Origin: Pseudomonadota bacterium
GTDB lineage: Bacteria > Pseudomonadota > Gammaproteobacteria > Burkholderiales > Thiobacillaceae
Length of the DNA: 9,353 bases
Assembly: GCA_030836725.1 (NCBI GenBank)
Contig: JAUPLV010000083.1
Coordinates: 1 to 9,353, forward strand
Direction: 5' to 3'
Shown: piece after piece, positions 1 through 6,094 of the stretch
Position numbering within the stretch: the first letter of the stretch is position 1
Layout: each line of letters opens with the position of its first letter
The notes under the pieces: generated by a model
Told to the model about the DNA's origin: nothing
Database searches by the model: none
The model's input: the letters and a program-made list of their open reading frames with translations, nothing else
Program-made: the position numbers and the translations under genes

Positions 1-339
1 GGCGCCGAAGCGCGCGGCCTCAAGGCCATCATCGCGGGCGCGGGCGGCGCCGCCCATCTGCCCGGCATGATCGCGTCCAAGACCATCGTGCCGGTGCTGG
101 GCGTGCCGGTGCCGTCCAAATACCTCAAGGGCATGGACTCGCTGCTGTCCATCGTGCAGATGCCGAAGGGCATTCCTGTCGCCACCTTCGCGATCGGCGA
201 GGCCGGCGCGGCCAACGCGGCACTGTTCGCCGCCGCGCTGATCGCCCGTTACGACCCCCTTCTCGCGGCGCAGCTCAACGAATTTCGCCGCAATCAGGCC
301 GACACCGTGCTGGCGATGGACCTGCCCGATGTCGAGTAA
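1..339 (+). CDS. purE: PurE, N5-carboxyaminoimidazole ribonucleotide mutase (5' end outside window)
   Basis: Frame 1 is open from the first base to the TAA at 337-339, giving the C-terminal 112 residues of PurE. PurE moves the carboxyl group of N5-CAIR to C4 to form CAIR in de novo purine synthesis in the cytoplasm. The visible part carries the conserved AIIAGAGGAAHLPGM stretch (residues 9-23 of the fragment), then PVLGVPVPS and DSLLSIVQMPKGIPVATFAIG, all characteristic of class I PurE. The start codon and the N-terminal substrate-binding loop lie to the left of the window. The stop overlaps the purK start by 11 bp, so the two are probably translationally coupled, as expected for genes whose products act consecutively. 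Identification is by family motif and neighbour, and is secure. Confidence 0.95.
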   Translation, partial: GAEARGLKAIIAGAGGAAHLPGMIASKTIVPVLGVPVPSKYLKGMDSLLSIVQMPKGIPVATFAIGEAGAANAALFAAALIARYDPLLAAQLNEFRRNQADTVLAMDLPDVE

Positions 340-1540
340 GACGCTGCCCATATTGCCCGGCGCATACGATTCCACACGGGCTTCAGCCCGTAGTGGATCG
401 GAGTCCTTTAGGGCGAAGCTGCCCATTCTGCCCGGCGCCACCCTTGGCATCCTCGGCGGCGGCCAGCTCGGCCGCATGTTCACCATCGCCGCGCGCACCA
501 TGGGCTACAAGGTCATGGTGCTCGACCCCGATGCCGCCAGCCCGGCCGGGCAGATGGCCGACGTGCACCTGCAGGCCGACTACACCGACCATGGCGCACT
601 GCGCCAGCTCGGCGCCGCCTGCGCCGCCGTCACCACCGAATTCGAGAACGTCCCCGCCGCCAGCCTGATCGAACTGGCGCAGCATTGCCGGGTGTCGCCC
701 GGCGCCGCGGCCGTCGCCATCGCGCAGGACCGCAGCCACGAAAAATCCTGGCTGCGCGAACAAGGCTTCGCCACCGCGCCGTTCGCCCTGGTCAATTCCG
801 AGGCCGGCCTCGACGCCGCGCTCGCCGAAACCGGCGCCCCGGCGCTGCTGAAAGTCTCGCGCTTCGGCTACGACGGCAAGGGCCAGGCGCGGGTCGCCAG
901 CCTCGCCGAGGCGCGCGCCGCATTCAAGGAATTCGGCGGCCAGCCCTGCGTCCTGGAAGGCTTCGTCACCCTGGAGCGCGAAGTATCGGTTGTGCTGGCG
1001 CGCAACGACGCCGGCGAATGCGCGCTGTTCCCGGTCGCCGAAAACCGCCATGAAAACGGCATCCTCGACCTCTCCATCGTCCCCGCCCGTGTGTCCGACG
1101 CGCTGGCGGAACAGGCGCGCGACATGGCGCGCGCCATCGCCGACAGGCTCGGCTATGTCGGCGTGATGGCGGTCGAGTTTTTTATCGCCGACGGCCGGCT
1201 GATGGTCAATGAAATCGCGCCGCGCCCGCACAATTCCGGCCACTACACCCTGGACGCCTGCGTCACCGACCAGTTCGAGCAGCAGTTGCGCGCGCTCGCC
1301 GGACTGCCGCTGGGCGACACCCGGCTGCTGTCGCCGGCGGCGATGGTCAACATCCTCGGCGACCGCTGGCAAAACGGCGGCCCGCACTGGGACGCGCTGC
1401 TGGCCCACCCCAACATCAAGCTGCACCTGTACGGCAAGGAAGCCGCGCGGCCGGGCCGCAAGATGGGCCACTTCAACGTGCTCGATGCCGACCTGCCCGC
1501 CGCGCTGGCGCTGGCGGAGAAAATGCGTGACGCGCTCTAG
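329..1540 (+). CDS. purK: PurK, N5-carboxyaminoimidazole ribonucleotide synthetase
   Basis: A 403-residue ATP-grasp enzyme that uses ATP and bicarbonate to turn AIR into N5-CAIR, the substrate of PurE encoded just upstream. Visible motifs are the nucleotide-fold loop GGGQLGRM (43-50), EFENVPA (104-110), the glycine-rich ATP-grasp loop YDGKGQ (181-186), AVEFF (281-285) and the metal/substrate segment NEIAPRPHNSGHYT (294-307). ATG 329 overlaps the purE stop. The odd part is the N-terminus: PurK proteins normally reach the GGGQLGRM loop within roughly 10-20 residues, but here LPILPGA occurs twice (6-12 and 31-37) and the 25-residue spacing is made by an inserted REP-like hairpin (see the repeat at 344-438). 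The rest of the protein looks intact, so it is probably functional with an extended flexible N-terminus. Internal re-initiation cannot be excluded, although no ATG precedes the loop in frame. Confidence 0.95.
   Translation: MSSKTLPILPGAYDSTRASARSGSESFRAKLPILPGATLGILGGGQLGRMFTIAARTMGYKVMVLDPDAASPAGQMADVHLQADYTDHGALRQLGAACAAVTTEFENVPAASLIELAQHCRVSPGAAAVAIAQDRSHEKSWLREQGFATAPFALVNSEAGLDAALAETGAPALLKVSRFGYDGKGQARVASLAEARAAFKEFGGQPCVLEGFVTLEREVSVVLARNDAGECALFPVAENRHENGILDLSIVPARVSDALAEQARDMARAIADRLGYVGVMAVEFFIADGRLMVNEIAPRPHNSGHYTLDACVTDQFEQQLRALAGLPLGDTRLLSPAAMVNILGDRWQNGGPHWDALLAHPNIKLHLYGKEAARPGRKMGHFNVLDADLPAALALAEKMRDAL
344..438 (+). repeat. REP-like hairpin insertion with flanking 20-bp duplication inside purK
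   Basis: Two near-identical 20-bp stretches (344-363 and 419-438, 18 of 20 bases the same) flank about 55 bp. The flanked part contains a hairpin: stem ACGGGCT (376-382), loop TC, AGCCCGT (385-391), extended by CCAC (372-375) pairing with GTGG (393-396) across one bulged base. The repeat unit is 75 bp, a multiple of three, so purK stays open. The GGGCTTCAGCCC core resembles dispersed REP-type palindromes that are normally found between genes. Whether the duplication arose by insertion or by tandem duplication cannot be decided from one copy. Confidence 0.75.
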
Positions 1541-1985
1541 GCTTCGTCTTCGGACGACCCTCGCCGCGCTGCTCGCGGCCGCCGCGCTGGCCGCGACCGC
1601 CGCCACGCCCGCCCCGCGAACCCAACTTCAGGCCGGCGCGCACGTCTTTGAAGTCGAAGTCGCCCGCACCCCGCGGCAGCACATGCGCGGCCTGATGCAG
1701 CGCACGCATCTCGACGACAATGCCGGCATGCTGTTCATCTTCCCGAAAAAGGACATGCACTGCTTCTGGATGAAAAACACCCTCATCCCGCTGTCGATCG
1801 CCTTCCTCGCCGACGACGGCGCCATCGTCAACATCGAGGACATGCAACCGCAAACCCTCGACGCCCATTGTCCGAAAACCCCGGTTCGCTACGCGCTCGA
1901 AGTGCCGCAGGGCGCATTCCGCAGCAAAGGCATCAAGCCCGGCACGCGGGTCACCGGCATCCCGGTCGGGCCGCGGCGCGAATAG
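1527..1985 (+). CDS. Secreted DUF192 family protein
   Basis: A 152-residue protein read from GTG 1527, which overlaps the purK 3' end by 14 bp. No ATG in this frame gives a complete domain; the first internal Met is residue 53. The N-terminus looks like a signal peptide: Arg-rich (TRSRLRLR, 2-9), then a hydrophobic Ala/Leu stretch (about 11-26), with likely cleavage near ATPA (26-29). The rest matches DUF192 (PF02643): RGLMQRTHL (54-62), GMLFIF (67-72), FWMKNTLIPLSIAFL (80-94), and a Pro/Gly-rich end with VRYALEVPQG (120-129). The family has a known fold but no firmly established function; export to the periplasm is inferred from the signal peptide. The overlap suggests it is transcribed with purEK, but nothing links it to purine synthesis. 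Confidence 0.88.
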   Translation: MTRSRLRLRTTLAALLAAAALAATAATPAPRTQLQAGAHVFEVEVARTPRQHMRGLMQRTHLDDNAGMLFIFPKKDMHCFWMKNTLIPLSIAFLADDGAIVNIEDMQPQTLDAHCPKTPVRYALEVPQGAFRSKGIKPGTRVTGIPVGPRRE

Positions 1986-2056
1986 CGCCGCGTCAGCCGC
2001 CTGAGTTCTCCGGGAGAATCGCCTTGTTTGCGCTGCGAGCGGCCGTTTAACCCGGA

Positions 2057-2077
2057 TAATTAATTAGAGTCAAAACA
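2057..2077 (+). promoter_or_regulatory. AT-rich box, copy 1 (TAATTAATTA-N4-CAAAACA)
   Basis: The palindrome TAATTAATTA (2057-2066) is followed after four bases by CAAAACA (2071-2077). It stands out in DNA of about 70% GC. The same pair of words, with five bases between them, recurs at 5286-5307 ahead of the biosynthetic genes. It lies 117 bp before the nucleotidyltransferase start, so a regulatory or promoter-proximal role is plausible. No convincing -35/-10 pair is visible around this copy. Confidence 0.4.
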
Positions 2078-2081
2078 CCGC

Positions 2082-2144
2082 CGTGGGAGCGGCGCCCTCG
2101 CCGCGAATGCGATCGCAAATCGCGGCGAGGGCGCCGCTCCCACG
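2082..2144. repeat. Large perfect inverted repeat, REP-like
   Basis: Two 25-bp arms (2082-2106 and 2120-2144) are exact reverse complements. They flank a 13-base loop that contains the palindrome GCGATCGC (2109-2116). The arms begin with GTGGGAGCGG on both strands, a style typical of dispersed intergenic repeats in Pseudomonadota. No T-tract follows, so it is not a standard intrinsic terminator, but such a stem could protect or attenuate transcripts. It separates the purine genes from the RiPP locus. Confidence 0.85.
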
Positions 2145-2193
2145 TGCACGAGCATTCCAATGGACAATCCAGGTTTAATGTAATGGCACCAGC

Positions 2194-3297
2194 ATGTCTC
2201 CTGTCCCGTCCAGCCTGAAGCACGACCGACTGGCCCTGTTGCCCGCTGCTGCGCAGGCCAATCCGGCAAGCTGCCGCACAGCGCTGGTCGAAGGCGGGGC
2301 TGCCTTGCTGGATCGCATCCTGGCCCAGGATCTCGGCCCCCTGTGGCATCACTGCCTGCAATCGAACGGCCTGCTGGAATCCCTGCGCCCCGACACCATC
2401 GACGCACTGCACCAGGCCCGCATAGCCGCAACCGTGGGCTACCTTGCGCAACGGGCAACGCTCGACCGGATCGATCGCCTGTTCGAAGCGCAAGGCATCC
2501 CCTACGTGGCGATGAAAGGCTCGCATGTGCGCGAAAGCGTCTACCCCGATCCCGCGCTGCGTCCCGCCAGCGACATCGACCTCCTGATCGCCCCCGACGA
2601 CCGGCGGCGTGCCGCGGCCGTTCTGCTCGATGCCGGCTTCACGGCGCACGCCGAGCCTGCCAACATCAGCCACGAGGCGACGTTCAGCCAGGGGATAGTC
2701 CATATCGACCTGCACTGGCACATCCTGCGTCCCGGCCGCACCCGCGTCGACATGACCGCGGAACTGCTTGCGCGCCGGCAACGGAGCAACGGCCTGTGGA
2801 GACTCTCCGACCCCGACACCCTGTTCCTGATGCTGATCCATCCGGCCTTTGCCAAATACGTGTGCTCGCCGAACATGGGGCTGGCGCGCGTGGCGGATTT
2901 CCTGCTGTGGATCCAGAAGCGCACGGCCGACTGGCCCGAAGTGCTGCGACTGCTGCGGCGGGCCGGACTTAAAACCGCCGCCTGGACCATGCTGACCTGG
3001 TTCCGCATGCTGGCGCCGCCGGACCTGCACCCGCTCCTCGACGCATGGACCCGCGCCGTTCGCCCCGGCCGCCTGCGCGCCGCCTACCTGCGCCAGTGGC
3101 TGCGGCACGACCTGCCCACCCGCTGGCTGGAACGGCCGTTCCTGATCCAGTTCGGATTCACCCTGCCGCTGCACGACCGGCCGGCCGACATGCTGCACGC
3201 GATACGGGGGTTGCTGCAGGCGCGGAAAAACCGCCTGCGCGACATGCGATTGCTGCTGGGCGAAGCGCAGGACGGGACACCCGAAACGACCCCGTAG
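2194..3297 (+). CDS. Nucleotidyltransferase family protein (NTP_transf_5-like), RiPP-cluster type
   Basis: A 367-residue protein with the minimal nucleotidyltransferase signature: KGSHVRESVYPDPALRPASD (108-127) followed by DIDLLI, giving the D127/D129 metal-binding pair. A likely third carboxylate is D172 in HIDLHWH (170-176). This matches the uncharacterised NTP_transf_5 family (PF14907), members of which are recurrent in lasso and related RiPP clusters, where nucleotide transfer or phosphate tailoring has been proposed. The C-terminal half is rich in Trp, Arg and Leu and has no motif I can name. ATG 2194 is the first usable start after an in-frame TAA at 2176-2178; no good Shine-Dalgarno site is visible. 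The stop codon lies inside a REP-like repeat. Position upstream of the exporter suggests a tailoring role, but the substrate is unknown. Confidence 0.8.
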   Translation: MSPVPSSLKHDRLALLPAAAQANPASCRTALVEGGAALLDRILAQDLGPLWHHCLQSNGLLESLRPDTIDALHQARIAATVGYLAQRATLDRIDRLFEAQGIPYVAMKGSHVRESVYPDPALRPASDIDLLIAPDDRRRAAAVLLDAGFTAHAEPANISHEATFSQGIVHIDLHWHILRPGRTRVDMTAELLARRQRSNGLWRLSDPDTLFLMLIHPAFAKYVCSPNMGLARVADFLLWIQKRTADWPEVLRLLRRAGLKTAAWTMLTWFRMLAPPDLHPLLDAWTRAVRPGRLRAAYLRQWLRHDLPTRWLERPFLIQFGFTLPLHDRPADMLHAIRGLLQARKNRLRDMRLLLGEAQDGTPETTP

Positions 3298-3316
3298 GAG
3301 CGGGCTTGCCCGCGAA
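3294..3316. repeat. REP-like palindrome overlapping a stop codon
   Basis: The stem GCGGGC-TT-GCCCGC (3300-3313), preceded by GTAGGA, is a form familiar from REP elements of Pseudomonas and related genera. The TAG at 3295-3297 that ends the nucleotidyltransferase is part of the element, so the last codons of that gene may have been set by its insertion. Confidence 0.7.
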
Positions 3317-3350
3317 ACGCACCGTCGCGAACCACCACCCCATCGCCCCC

Positions 3351-3406
3351 CGTAGGAGCGCCGTGCGCACCAAACCACGCGTCCGACCCAGCCCGTGCGC
3401 ACACGG
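3351..3406. repeat. Second REP-like unit with GTGCGCAC palindromes
   Basis: CGTAGGAGCG (3351-3360) repeats the opening of the element at 3294 and runs into CCGTGCGCAC (3361-3370). CCGTGCGCAC recurs at 3393-3402, where it forms the small hairpin CCGTG-CGCA-CACGG (3393-3406). No coding potential is recognisable here. It appears to be part of a mosaic of short repeats between the nucleotidyltransferase and ABC genes. Confidence 0.5.
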
Positions 3407-3430
3407 TATTCAAAAATGGCGCACACAGCG

Positions 3431-3477
3431 ACCCTACGGATCCGCGGCATCGATCGGTGCACGGAGTGCACCCTACG
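3431..3477. repeat. GGTGCAC hairpin repeat bounded by ACCCTACG
   Basis: A perfect 7-bp stem, GGTGCAC (3456-3462), GGA loop, GTGCACC (3466-3472), is followed by CTACG. ACCCTACG occurs at both ends of this stretch (3431-3438 and 3470-3477). The reverse strand reads CGTAGGGTGCAC, related to the CGTAGGAGCG units nearby. It is a dispersed-repeat type sequence with no T-tract. Confidence 0.55.
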
Positions 3478-3561
3478 ATTATGAATCGCCCGATGATCAA
3501 TCCCGGATAAACCGGCCCCCTACCGGCCCGGGTTCAGGCCCCATACAATCCGGGTCATCGC

Positions 3562-5199
3562 ATGAAACCCACCGACCTCCAACTCCTCCTCGGCTACGCC
3601 GCGCCCTACCGGACCGCGCTCGGCTTCTGCGCGCTGTTGATGCTGGCCGAAAGCGCCATGGCGCTGGCGGTTCCCTGGCTGGGAGGGCGCCTTGCCGGGA
3701 GCCTGCTGGCGGAAGCGGCCGCGCCCGCCGTCACCGCCCCGATCCTGCTTTCGCTGCTGCTCCTGTTCGCGCTGCAGGCGCTGCTCAAGTTCGGCAACAG
3801 CTACCTGCTCAGCCGCAGCGCCGAACACATCCTGGCCGACCTGCGCATCCGCCTCTACGACCACCTGCAGGCGCTGCCGCTGGGCTTCTATCACCAGCGC
3901 CGCCAGGGCGAGATCCTGGCCCTGCTCACCGAAGACGTCGCCCGTCTCTCGGGCTTCATCAGCGGCACCCTGCTCAGCGTGGCGCCGCTGCTGCTCACCG
4001 TCGCCGGGGCGGTGCTGCTGATGTTCCGCATCGACGCGCGGCTGGCGCTCTTCGTCGCCCTGATGGTGCCGCTGTTCTACCTGCTGCTGAAGATCCTCGG
4101 CCGCCGCCTGCGCCCGCTCGCCGGGCAATTGCAGGACGCCCACGCCGAGGCCATCGCCACCGCCGAAGAAAACCTCGGCATGATCCCGGCGATCAAGACC
4201 TTCACCCGCGAAACGCAGGAATCCGAGCGCTACCGGCGGAAGATCCAGCGCATCCTGCATCTCAGCGCCGAGCAGCGCCGCATCTACGCCGCCATGGGTC
4301 CCGCCCTGCAGTTTCTCGCCGCCGCCGGCATGGTGTTCGTGCTGTGGATGATGAGCGAGCACATGACCGCCCGCTCGCCGGCCGACACAGTCAGCTTCCT
4401 GCTCTACGCCGCGCTGCTGACCCGCCCGGTCAGCGCCCTCGCCGACATCTACGGCCAGACCCAGCAGGCCCGCGGCGCCCTGCAGCGGCTGAAATCCGTG
4501 CTCACCGAACGCCCTGAGCCAATCGCCCAGACCGGGCGCGTTCTGCCGCAAGTACGCGGGGAAATCGAATTCCGCGACATCCACTTCGCCTACCCCGGAC
4601 GCCTGCCCGTGCTCGACCATTTCCACCTGCGCATCGAGGCCGGCGAAACCGTCGCCATCACCGGCGAAAACGGCGCCGGCAAAAGCACCCTCGCCCACCT
4701 GCTGATGCGCCTGCACGAGCCCGACGCCGGCAGGATCCTGATCGACGGCGCCGACATCGCGGGCGTCAGCCTCGCCAGCCTGCGCGGCCAGATCGGCATC
4801 GTGCCGCAGCACGTCCTGCTGTTCAACGGCAGCGCCCGCGACAACATCGGCTACGGCCGGGCCGACGCCGACGATGCCGCCATCGAGCACGCCGCCCGCC
4901 TGGCCCAGGCGCACGAATTCATCCTCGCCCTGCCGCAAGGCTACGACACCCTCATCGGCGACCAGGGCGTGCGGCTTTCCGGCGGCCAGCGCCAGCGCAT
5001 CGCCCTCGCCCGCGCCCTGCTCAAGGATCCGCCCATCCTCATCCTCGACGAAGCCACCGCCATGTTCGACCCCGAAGGCGAAAAACGCTTCATCGAGGAA
5101 TGCCGCGCCACCCTCGGCAGCCGCACCGTACTGCTGATCACCCACCGCCCCGCCAGCCTGGCGCTCGCCGACCGGGTGGTCGAGTGGCAAAAGGGGTAG
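3562..5199 (+). CDS. ABC transporter, fused permease/ATPase half-transporter (putative peptide exporter)
   Basis: A 545-residue type I exporter half-subunit expected to work as a homodimer in the inner membrane. The N-terminal 320 or so residues form the transmembrane domain, with clear hydrophobic stretches such as residues 15-40, 53-75, 135-155 and 158-175. The ATPase domain carries Walker A GENGAGKST (368-376, K374), a Q-loop region IGIVPQH, signature LSGGQ (472-476), Walker B ILILDE (492-497) and the switch His H528 in THRP. The usual SALD D-loop reads AMFD. There is no N-terminal C39 peptidase, which fits clusters where a separate peptidase removes the leader. By position between the nucleotidyltransferase and the B2/cyclase genes it is the likely exporter (McjD/D-protein role) of the cluster product. 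A generic lipid or drug exporter is the alternative. No strong ribosome site precedes ATG 3562. Confidence 0.9.
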   Translation: MKPTDLQLLLGYAAPYRTALGFCALLMLAESAMALAVPWLGGRLAGSLLAEAAAPAVTAPILLSLLLLFALQALLKFGNSYLLSRSAEHILADLRIRLYDHLQALPLGFYHQRRQGEILALLTEDVARLSGFISGTLLSVAPLLLTVAGAVLLMFRIDARLALFVALMVPLFYLLLKILGRRLRPLAGQLQDAHAEAIATAEENLGMIPAIKTFTRETQESERYRRKIQRILHLSAEQRRIYAAMGPALQFLAAAGMVFVLWMMSEHMTARSPADTVSFLLYAALLTRPVSALADIYGQTQQARGALQRLKSVLTERPEPIAQTGRVLPQVRGEIEFRDIHFAYPGRLPVLDHFHLRIEAGETVAITGENGAGKSTLAHLLMRLHEPDAGRILIDGADIAGVSLASLRGQIGIVPQHVLLFNGSARDNIGYGRADADDAAIEHAARLAQAHEFILALPQGYDTLIGDQGVRLSGGQRQRIALARALLKDPPILILDEATAMFDPEGEKRFIEECRATLGSRTVLLITHRPASLALADRVVEWQKG

Positions 5200-5410
5200 A
5201 CGCCTTTCGGCGCCGGCAAACCGCACACACGGGTTTACAGCACCCCCTTCTCCGCGGGTGCACCCTCCCAAGTGTTGCGCTACCTTAATTAATTATTCGA
5301 CAAAACATAATCGAACGATTAAATTGGACGGACAGCCAGCATAACCGGTCGACCCGGCTTCGGCTGCTTCAACGTCTGGAAAAAGCACCGCGCGGCCTTC
5401 CGGGTTGGAC
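5200..5410 (+). other. Gap after the ABC gene: no recognisable gene, AT-rich island at 5282-5326
   Basis: No frame encodes a recognisable protein here. Behind the ABC stop is only a weak stem (GCC-TTTC-GGC, 5204-5213) without a T-tract. The interval then drops from high GC to a conspicuously AT-rich island around 5282-5326, described separately as a candidate promoter/operator. The remainder (5327-5410) is GC-rich and featureless apart from the imperfect palindrome CCGGTCGACCCGG (5345-5357). Confidence 0.6.
5286..5324 (+). promoter_or_regulatory. AT-rich box copy 2 with dyad operator and candidate promoter
   Basis: TAATTAATTA (5286-5295) is followed after five bases by CAAAACA (5301-5307), repeating the composite motif of 2057-2077. 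Next is a perfect dyad, TAATCG-AA-CGATTA (5308-5321). A weak sigma-70-like promoter can be laid over it: TTCGAC (5296-5301), 17-base spacer, TTAAAT (5319-5324), which would put the dyad between and over the core elements, where a repressor or activator could act. Transcription would run into the B2, cyclase and precursor genes. The palindromes are seen directly; their function is inferred. Confidence 0.45.
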
Positions 5411-5608
5411 ATGTGTAGAATCCCGGTCGATACCATCCTGTTCCGTATGGAGCATACAAAACCTCAAACCCAGGAGGCTCTGGAGTCGATGATCGGTCAA
5501 CGCAGCCGTGTTTATGAAATCCGCAAACGCCCCTTGACCATGGTCATAGTATGGCGACCGCACAAGGATTTGGGCATACGTGCCGAAAGCCTGCTCAGGC
5601 AACCGTAA
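5411..5608 (+). CDS. Small unrecognised ORF
   Basis: An open frame of 65 residues from ATG 5411, or 37 fewer bases of support if a later start is used. AGGAGG (5472-5477) and GGAG (5482-5485) sit before ATG 5489, which would give a 39-residue product beginning MIGQRSRVYEI. I recognise no domain: it lacks the acidic/hydrophobic pattern of PqqD-like RRE (B1) proteins that one expects at this place, directly before a B2 gene. The peptide is basic and holds a short hydrophobic stretch, LTMVIVW. It ends 24 bp before the B2 start. It could be a real small protein, a remnant of a lost gene, or a leader-region ORF by chance. Confidence 0.3.
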   Translation: MCRIPVDTILFRMEHTKPQTQEALESMIGQRSRVYEIRKRPLTMVIVWRPHKDLGIRAESLLRQP

Positions 5609-5632
5609 ACGCCTGATCCGCTCTACCGCCCC

Positions 5633-6094
5633 ATGCAGCGCATCACCCGAAAACTCGCCCGGTTCCGCGCGCTCCCACCCCGGGACCGCCGCACTGTACT
5701 CTCCGCGATGGCGCTGCTGCCGCTGTTCTGGATCGCACTGCATCTGCTTGGACTGCAGCGACTGCAAGCCCGGCTCCATCGCCAACCTCGCCCACGTTCA
5801 AGCCCGCCAGACCTCGACGAAATGAAGCGACTGGGCGCACTCGTCAACAGCACATCCCGTCACGTGCTCGGCCCCGCCAACTGCCTCACCCGCTCGCTTT
5901 ACCTGTGGTGGCTGCTGCGGCGCAAGGGCGTTTATTGCCATCTGCGCATCGGCGTGCGGCTGTCCGAAGGCGCACTCGAAGCCCATGCCTGGGTCGAGCG
6001 CGCCGGCATCCCCCTCAACGACCGGCACGATGTGGGCGCCTTGTTCGACGCATTCGCCGAACCCATGTCGCCCAGCCGGTTTTTATCGCCGTGA
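5633..6094 (+). CDS. Lasso peptide biosynthesis B2 protein (transglutaminase-like leader peptidase)
   Basis: A 153-residue protein matching the stand-alone B2 (McjB C-terminal, transglutaminase-like cysteine peptidase) family, which cleaves the leader from a lasso precursor. The hallmark line is seen clearly: ANCLTRSLYLWWLLRRKG (82-99) with catalytic C84, then HLRIGVRLSEGALEAHAWVE (103-122) with H118, then PLND (127-130) with D130, forming the Cys-His-Asp triad. An N-terminal hydrophobic helix (about 21-41) is common in B2 proteins. There is no N-terminal RRE, so leader binding must come from another protein. The gene overlaps the cyclase start by four bases (GTGA, 6091-6094), implying tight translational coupling. 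No good Shine-Dalgarno precedes ATG 5633. Family assignment is confident; the actual substrate is inferred to be the precursor at 8104. Confidence 0.92.
   Translation: MQRITRKLARFRALPPRDRRTVLSAMALLPLFWIALHLLGLQRLQARLHRQPRPRSSPPDLDEMKRLGALVNSTSRHVLGPANCLTRSLYLWWLLRRKGVYCHLRIGVRLSEGALEAHAWVERAGIPLNDRHDVGALFDAFAEPMSPSRFLSP

Noticed and set aside
383..1606. Long minus-strand open frame opposite purK
   Set aside because: Its Gly/Ala/Arg/Val-rich translation has no family signature. It is a shadow of high-GC purK codons on the other strand.
2005..2030. Small hairpin TTCTC-CGG-GAGAA behind the DUF192 gene as a terminator
   Set aside because: The stem is only five pairs plus a wobble, and what follows (TCGCCTTGTTTG) is not a real T-tract.
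2047..3471. Long minus-strand open frame opposite the nucleotidyltransferase and repeats
   Set aside because: It crosses REP-like repeats and intergenic DNA and shows no motif. The + strand gene has clear catalytic residues.
3294..3477. Repeat cluster as a CRISPR array
   Set aside because: The units differ in sequence and length, spacing is irregular, and no cas-like gene is present.
3544..3549. TACAAT as a -10 box for the ABC gene
   Set aside because: There is no acceptable -35 at 16-18 bases upstream, and a start there would leave almost no leader before ATG 3562.
3045..4517. Plus-strand open frame overlapping the nucleotidyltransferase end and the ABC gene
   Set aside because: Arg/Pro/Ala-rich out-of-frame translation with no motif, overlapping two genes that have real ones.
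3520..5271. Minus-strand open frame of over 500 codons opposite the ABC gene
   Set aside because: Low-complexity Gln/Gly/Ala/Glu-rich translation typical of an antisense GC-rich frame; the ABC motifs are on the + strand.
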